The notes below the pieces were generated by a model that had not been told where the DNA came from, searched no databases, and was given only the letters and a program-made list of their open reading frames with translations. The position numbers and the translations under genes were made by a program. DNA of 64,000 bases, taken from contig NC_088644.1 of the NCBI RefSeq assembly GCF_964019385.1, positions 16,939,631 to 17,003,630 on the forward strand, read 5' to 3'. This document shows positions 60,020-64,000 of this stretch, in pieces (position 1 is the first letter of the stretch; each line of letters opens with the position of its first letter). The stretch comes from Sycon ciliatum. Lineage: Eukaryota > Porifera > Calcarea > Leucosolenida > Sycettidae.

Positions 60020-62881
60020 TCAACATGCCTGCAGAATACAAAAGTGACCGTCAGTCAGCTTGCTACCAGGGAACAGCCCCGGGATGAACTCACCCATGGC
60101 AGACCACGATGCCTTGTGCCGCAGGACAGCAACCATTGGTCCCTTCTCACGGTGACGGTGGCTGTCGAACACAATAGCAAAGCCATGTGGTGTGAAGACA
60201 ATGGCGATACACAACGGGTTGTGCACGAGCACTCCAGCAACGATGCGGTCACACTTCATGGCCATGTTGCCAGCTTTCTCCATCACACTTCTACAGGCTG
60301 CATTGTTGCGGATACCTAGATCACCATCTTTCATCACGCACACACCGTGGGAGACTGGCATGAGGTCCTTCGCATCATACACAGATAGGAAGGCACTGCT
60401 CAATCCAGCTGCGTCGTATGTGCGGTTTCCATCACGGATGCAGCCGATAAAGGTGCTGGTGCATGCAGGCGAGGGTGGTGCACCTGGGGCAGGCAACTCA
60501 AGCTGGCCACGTAATGCTCTTGACACAACATACGTAGCAATCACTGCACAAGCACTGCTACCACTTCTGCCATCTATACAACTCTGTGAGCATTCCATCG
60601 GCAAATAGTACTCACAGAGCTGCCCAACACGCCAAATCCGCCTGGAGATAGTAACAGCAGGCATATGCATAGATGGCGTAGCATTGGCTGGCACAGACTC
60701 CTGAGCAGGTGCGGCATTGACTGGCAGCGACACATTAGCAGGTACAGTGCTGGGTGGATGGGCCTGAGACGCAGAATCACTGCTCGACAATTCCGGCTCG
60801 GGCACTGCGTGTGCTGCAGGTATAGCAATGGTCTCTGGGTCCACGGGCTGCTGGTTTCCTACGGCACGGCCTGCAGCGACAGCAACATGGTGAGGCAGGC
60901 GCTCACGCATTTTCTCCGTCGGGCTGAACCCCTGGGAGGACTTATTCTGTGTGATGGTCATCAGCGACTGCAAAAGGTCTTCCTGCATTCGATTCCTTGT
61001 CTTCGTCTTATCCGCAGTCACTGCTGAGAACTGGCGCTCAATGTCGGCATTTGAATGTGGCAGAGCAAGAACAGCACGAGCCAATGACGACAACGTTGGG
61101 AACATTGCATCGCCGTTGATACCGGTTAGCCTCCCAATTGCATGCCAGTAGCGGTCAACTTCCGTGGGAAGGTTCTTGTGCGTGGTACACTGGTAGCACT
61201 GCCACTCTCGGACCAACGCATCCAGGCTGCCGGTACTCACAGCATGCGGAAACGCACGCGCCACATCCGCAACACTTTGAGCAGCACAGTCCTTTCCAGC
61301 TACAGGACAAAGGAACTCTAGCCCACGCAGCACTGGGCACGTTAGCGGCAGCCTTCTCCTGACCTGCACCACAGCCGTCTGGTAGAAACTGCGAACTCTG
61401 GTTGCAAACCGCTTTCGGCGTTCGTCCGGCAATGTGGCGAGCAATGCCATAGCGTCTGCCGAAATAATCATGTCTCGCCTTGACAGCTCCAACTCATCAT
61501 CATAAATGTCAAGCTGAATCTCCGTATCAACGTTGCCATCTGCGCCACGTACTGCGGAAGCCTTCACGCAATTAAAGAGGAGCATTCTGTGCAGCTGGGC
61601 CTGGGACTTTGAAAGTAAGTGAACTTTCACGTCTTCACTTTGGAAACTGAGGTTGAATGTGACAAACAATGGGAGAACCTCTCCCAGAAACAGCAAATAC
61701 GCTTTCGTTTCTGGTCGCTCCATCAATGACACCCAGTCCATTACGTTTTGCAGTTGGCAGACATCCGGGCACGACTGAAAGTAGTGGAGCAAGGCCTCCC
61801 ACTGCTCCAGCATCCGCATTACAGATGCATGCAGGCTCAGCCATCTCGTCGGCGCAGGCTTGACTAGCTTGTGCTGCTTGACATCATACTCTTGTTGCAC
61901 CTTCCTCAGGGCGGCAGTTCTTTTTGGAGACCGGTCAAAGAAGTACGCCACACGCTGAAGCCAGTCCTGGAAATTATCCGGTAGCAGGGCATCGCACGCA
62001 GCTTGTGCACACAGCTGTGCAACATGGCATACACAATGGAGGGTGTACGCATGGGGCTGCCTGGCAAGGATCCGGGTCATAACAGAATTGCGTGACCCTC
62101 GCATGACATTGGCACCGTCCGAGCAGTACCCAATGACATTGTCCCAGCTCAGTCCACCGTCTTCCAACATGGACGAGATGATACCGAAAATACTCTCTGC
62201 ATTGGCTTGGTCCACGGGACGCAGGCCTAGGCTGTAGGTTCGGACACAGCCCTCATCGCTGTTGAACACTCTGACCGCAACAGCCACTTGCTCTTGTACA
62301 GAAACATCCGCGGACTCGTCGGGCATGATCGAGAAGTACGATCTTCGTAGTATCTGGAGGAGGTTGGAGTGCATATCCTCCGCAATTGTGTGCACCACGG
62401 CCGTCATCTTGGTCCTCGCAGCTTTCATCCCTGCAGCGATCTTCGAATCCGGGCACATAGCGGCTATCAGCGGTGTCAAGCGGTCTGCAGTTGCAATTGC
62501 CAGATGATTCTCAGCGAGGAAAAAACCCAGCTGCAAAACAGCGTTGCTGCATGCCACTGACATGGCATCTCGCTGCTTCGGGCCAGCTTTCACCTTGCGC
62601 AAATCTCCATGCAGTTCCCGACTTCGGACATTGGCCTTGTGGACATCCCGCCCCGCATGCTTCTTCAAGTCAGCGACTCCGCCGTTGTGATAACTAAGGT
62701 CGCAGCAGCAGACTATGCAAAAGGCCTTTCCTTCAGTCCGCTTGGATTTTGTCAACCAGCCAGACAACTCCGGTTCGGCCTCCCATTCCTTCATGTAAGC
62801 CTGGGACCATTTTACTCTCTTCCTTTTCGCTAGGGGACGTGGCGGGGAGTCTTCCCCGTCAGAGTCAGACTTAGACATCAC
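60020..62881 (-). CDS. hAT-superfamily transposase with C-terminal cysteine-peptidase-like extension, 953 aa
   Basis: Intact single-exon frame. A BED-type zinc finger (C55, C58 and two His near 75-82) is followed by the RNase H-like catalytic core with MPDESADVS (first Asp near 187) and GYCSDGANVMRG (second Asp near 255). The paired CHVAQLC motif follows, then the hATC dimerisation block LPHSNADIERQFSAV (about 607-640). After a Pro/Ala-rich linker (about 670-755), residues about 765-953 form an extra domain with SGSSACAVIA (Cys778), TPHGFAIVFDSH (His899, Asp906) and CIRDGNRTYDA. The order Cys...His...Asp fits a papain-like/OTU-type peptidase fold; this is inferred from motif layout and activity is unproven. 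Terminal inverted repeats were not identified, so it may be either a mobile copy or a domesticated gene. Confidence 0.9.
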   Translation of the reverse strand: MMSKSDSDGEDSPPRPLAKRKRVKWSQAYMKEWEAEPELSGWLTKSKRTEGKAFCIVCCCDLSYHNGGVADLKKHAGRDVHKANVRSRELHGDLRKVKAGPKQRDAMSVACSNAVLQLGFFLAENHLAIATADRLTPLIAAMCPDSKIAAGMKAARTKMTAVVHTIAEDMHSNLLQILRRSYFSIMPDESADVSVQEQVAVAVRVFNSDEGCVRTYSLGLRPVDQANAESIFGIISSMLEDGGLSWDNVIGYCSDGANVMRGSRNSVMTRILARQPHAYTLHCVCHVAQLCAQAACDALLPDNFQDWLQRVAYFFDRSPKRTAALRKVQQEYDVKQHKLVKPAPTRWLSLHASVMRMLEQWEALLHYFQSCPDVCQLQNVMDWVSLMERPETKAYLLFLGEVLPLFVTFNLSFQSEDVKVHLLSKSQAQLHRMLLFNCVKASAVRGADGNVDTEIQLDIYDDELELSRRDMIISADAMALLATLPDERRKRFATRVRSFYQTAVVQVRRRLPLTCPVLRGLEFLCPVAGKDCAAQSVADVARAFPHAVSTGSLDALVREWQCYQCTTHKNLPTEVDRYWHAIGRLTGINGDAMFPTLSSLARAVLALPHSNADIERQFSAVTADKTKTRNRMQEDLLQSLMTITQNKSSQGFSPTEKMRERLPHHVAVAAGRAVGNQQPVDPETIAIPAAHAVPEPELSSSDSASQAHPPSTVPANVSLPVNAAPAQESVPANATPSMHMPAVTISRRIWRVGQLCEYYLPMECSQSCIDGRSGSSACAVIATYVVSRALRGQLELPAPGAPPSPACTSTFIGCIRDGNRTYDAAGLSSAFLSVYDAKDLMPVSHGVCVMKDGDLGIRNNAACRSVMEKAGNMAMKCDRIVAGVLVHNPLCIAIVFTPHGFAIVFDSHRHREKGPMVAVLRHKASWSAMGEFIPGLFPGSKLTDGHFCILQAC

Positions 62882-64000
62882 ACTGATAAAGCAAACTATC
62901 GGTATTTCTTTCTCAGCACGCTACGCTACACAAGTCAACTACATCACCTCCGACTCAAAACAAAAAGAGGAAGAAGAAGTCTCGTTGCTCCGGCATCTGG
63001 TACTTTTCACAAGGACACAACTCCGCCTTTATACGCTGCAGAGCACCAGCGCGCTGCATCATTGGCATGTTTTTTTGGTTGCTGTTTTCACCACAAAAGT
63101 CCTACTCCTGCCTTGATCTATTCATCGCCAGTATGGTGCAGTACACCTGCGCCTGGTGGGCTGCATCATACCGACAATGGGCGACATATCCAGTGGCAGT
63201 GTACGTGTGTGATGCTCTTTTCACATCGCGGGTGATATCGTATGTCCGAAGACGATTGGCTAGCTGTGTTCCAAGCCCGCAAGTCATACGAGTCGACTCC
63301 TGTGACTGAATCGTACTGAACATGACTGTATTACCGGTACTGTGACAGGGCGGGGCACCCATTTCGCCTCGCAGGTCGTACGTCTGGAGCCGTGGAGGGG
63401 CGACGTCTCTTGCTCCTCTTGGCTAGCTGCGTTGCAAGCAAGCAAGACAGATCTACGACTGAATCATGTATGGCCAGGGCGGGACACCACTGCGTGACTG
63501 AAGGGCTCGAGGTACTGTATTCGACTTTGCGAATGTCAATGGTGTTACCGGCACGGGCTTGTCCGAGCAGAATTATGAATACATGTACCGGTAATGATTG
63601 TCTGCATCATGTAGAATAAGATGGTCTAGACTAAAGCACTGACAGGATCTATTGCTAGGACAAGCGGCCTAAATGCGCACTGCCACGTAGTGACTACTAG
63701 TATTTCAGTCTATTTAGATCTACAGAATACAGTACCGCATGAACAGTCAGCGAAAGTCTCAGTTTACACTATTGACTACTGTACTTGTATTGAATTATTT
63801 GTGCATGCACCGGATCGCGTAGCAGTGCATGCAGTACATCACTCATCAGTCTGATTGTACATGACTCGTTGTATACAGCCTGGTGCATGCATGCAAACAC
63901 AGCATACAATGTATGTCATGTAGATCTATGACTTGTGCCATGGCGCCAGTGCATGAAAGAAGAAAGACACACTTAGCGCTATCGGAGTATCGGGTATCGA
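62882..64000. other. Upstream region of the hAT transposase
   Basis: No gene was recognised. CCTTTATACGC near 63026 is TATA-like and could serve the transposase. CAGGGCGGGGCACCC (63347) and CAGGGCGGGACACC (63475) are two similar direct motifs of unknown role. Confidence 0.4.

Overview
The window is animal nuclear DNA. Protein-coding genes are split by GT-AG introns, long AC/GT microsatellites are common, and there is no sign of operons. The genes include a HUNK-like AMPK-related kinase, a filamin-type protein, a lysosomal TPP1-like peptidase and an arylsulfatase. Together with BEL/Pao, hAT, pogo and TTAA-type elements they suggest a marine invertebrate, possibly an early-branching metazoan such as a sponge. 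The species cannot be fixed from sequence alone.

Layout. Positions 1-1945 are mostly AC repeats. A two-exon arylsulfatase (minus, 1946-7637) has a 4.2 kb intron filled with inverted-repeat elements. An intergenic stretch follows, then a 17-exon HUNK-like kinase gene (minus, 10961-22653). I rebuilt that gene exon by exon; the joined frame stays open for 929 codons. From 23 to 31 kb there are the last four exons of a plus-strand gene for a very cysteine-rich single-pass membrane protein (26371-28210), plus nested transposons (25.0-26.1 kb and 28.9-30.4 kb). A three-exon orphan gene (minus, 31800-35933) has one element in its first intron and others lie upstream. A filamin-type gene of eight Ig-like repeats without calponin-homology domains (plus) spans 39790-44902. 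An intronless TPP1/sedolisin gene (plus) is at 47098-48744. A secreted DUF4430-like gene (minus) is at 49870-52396. The 3' end of a probable membrane-protein gene (minus) is at 54252-55052. The last 7 kb hold a 5'-truncated BEL/Pao pol fragment and an intact 953-codon hAT transposase with an unusual C-terminal extension resembling a cysteine peptidase.

Mobile DNA is the most striking part. At least six short non-autonomous elements start with CAG, end with CTG, and have perfect 5-bp target duplications (TTCAC, GTCTG, GAGAG, TAGCT, TTACC, GTACA). Four of them carry a subterminal palindrome around CCATGG whose arm sequence differs between copies but stays self-complementary within each. Other elements have TA (mariner/pogo), TTA (Harbinger-like), TTAA (Kolobok/piggyBac-like) or 8-bp (hAT) duplications. 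Several are nested, so their relative ages can be read.

The host genes do not form a pathway cluster. The arylsulfatase and TPP1-like enzyme are both lysosomal or secreted hydrolases, but they lie 40 kb apart. Splice sites were placed by eye from GT/AG signals, phase continuity and protein similarity. No transcript evidence was available.
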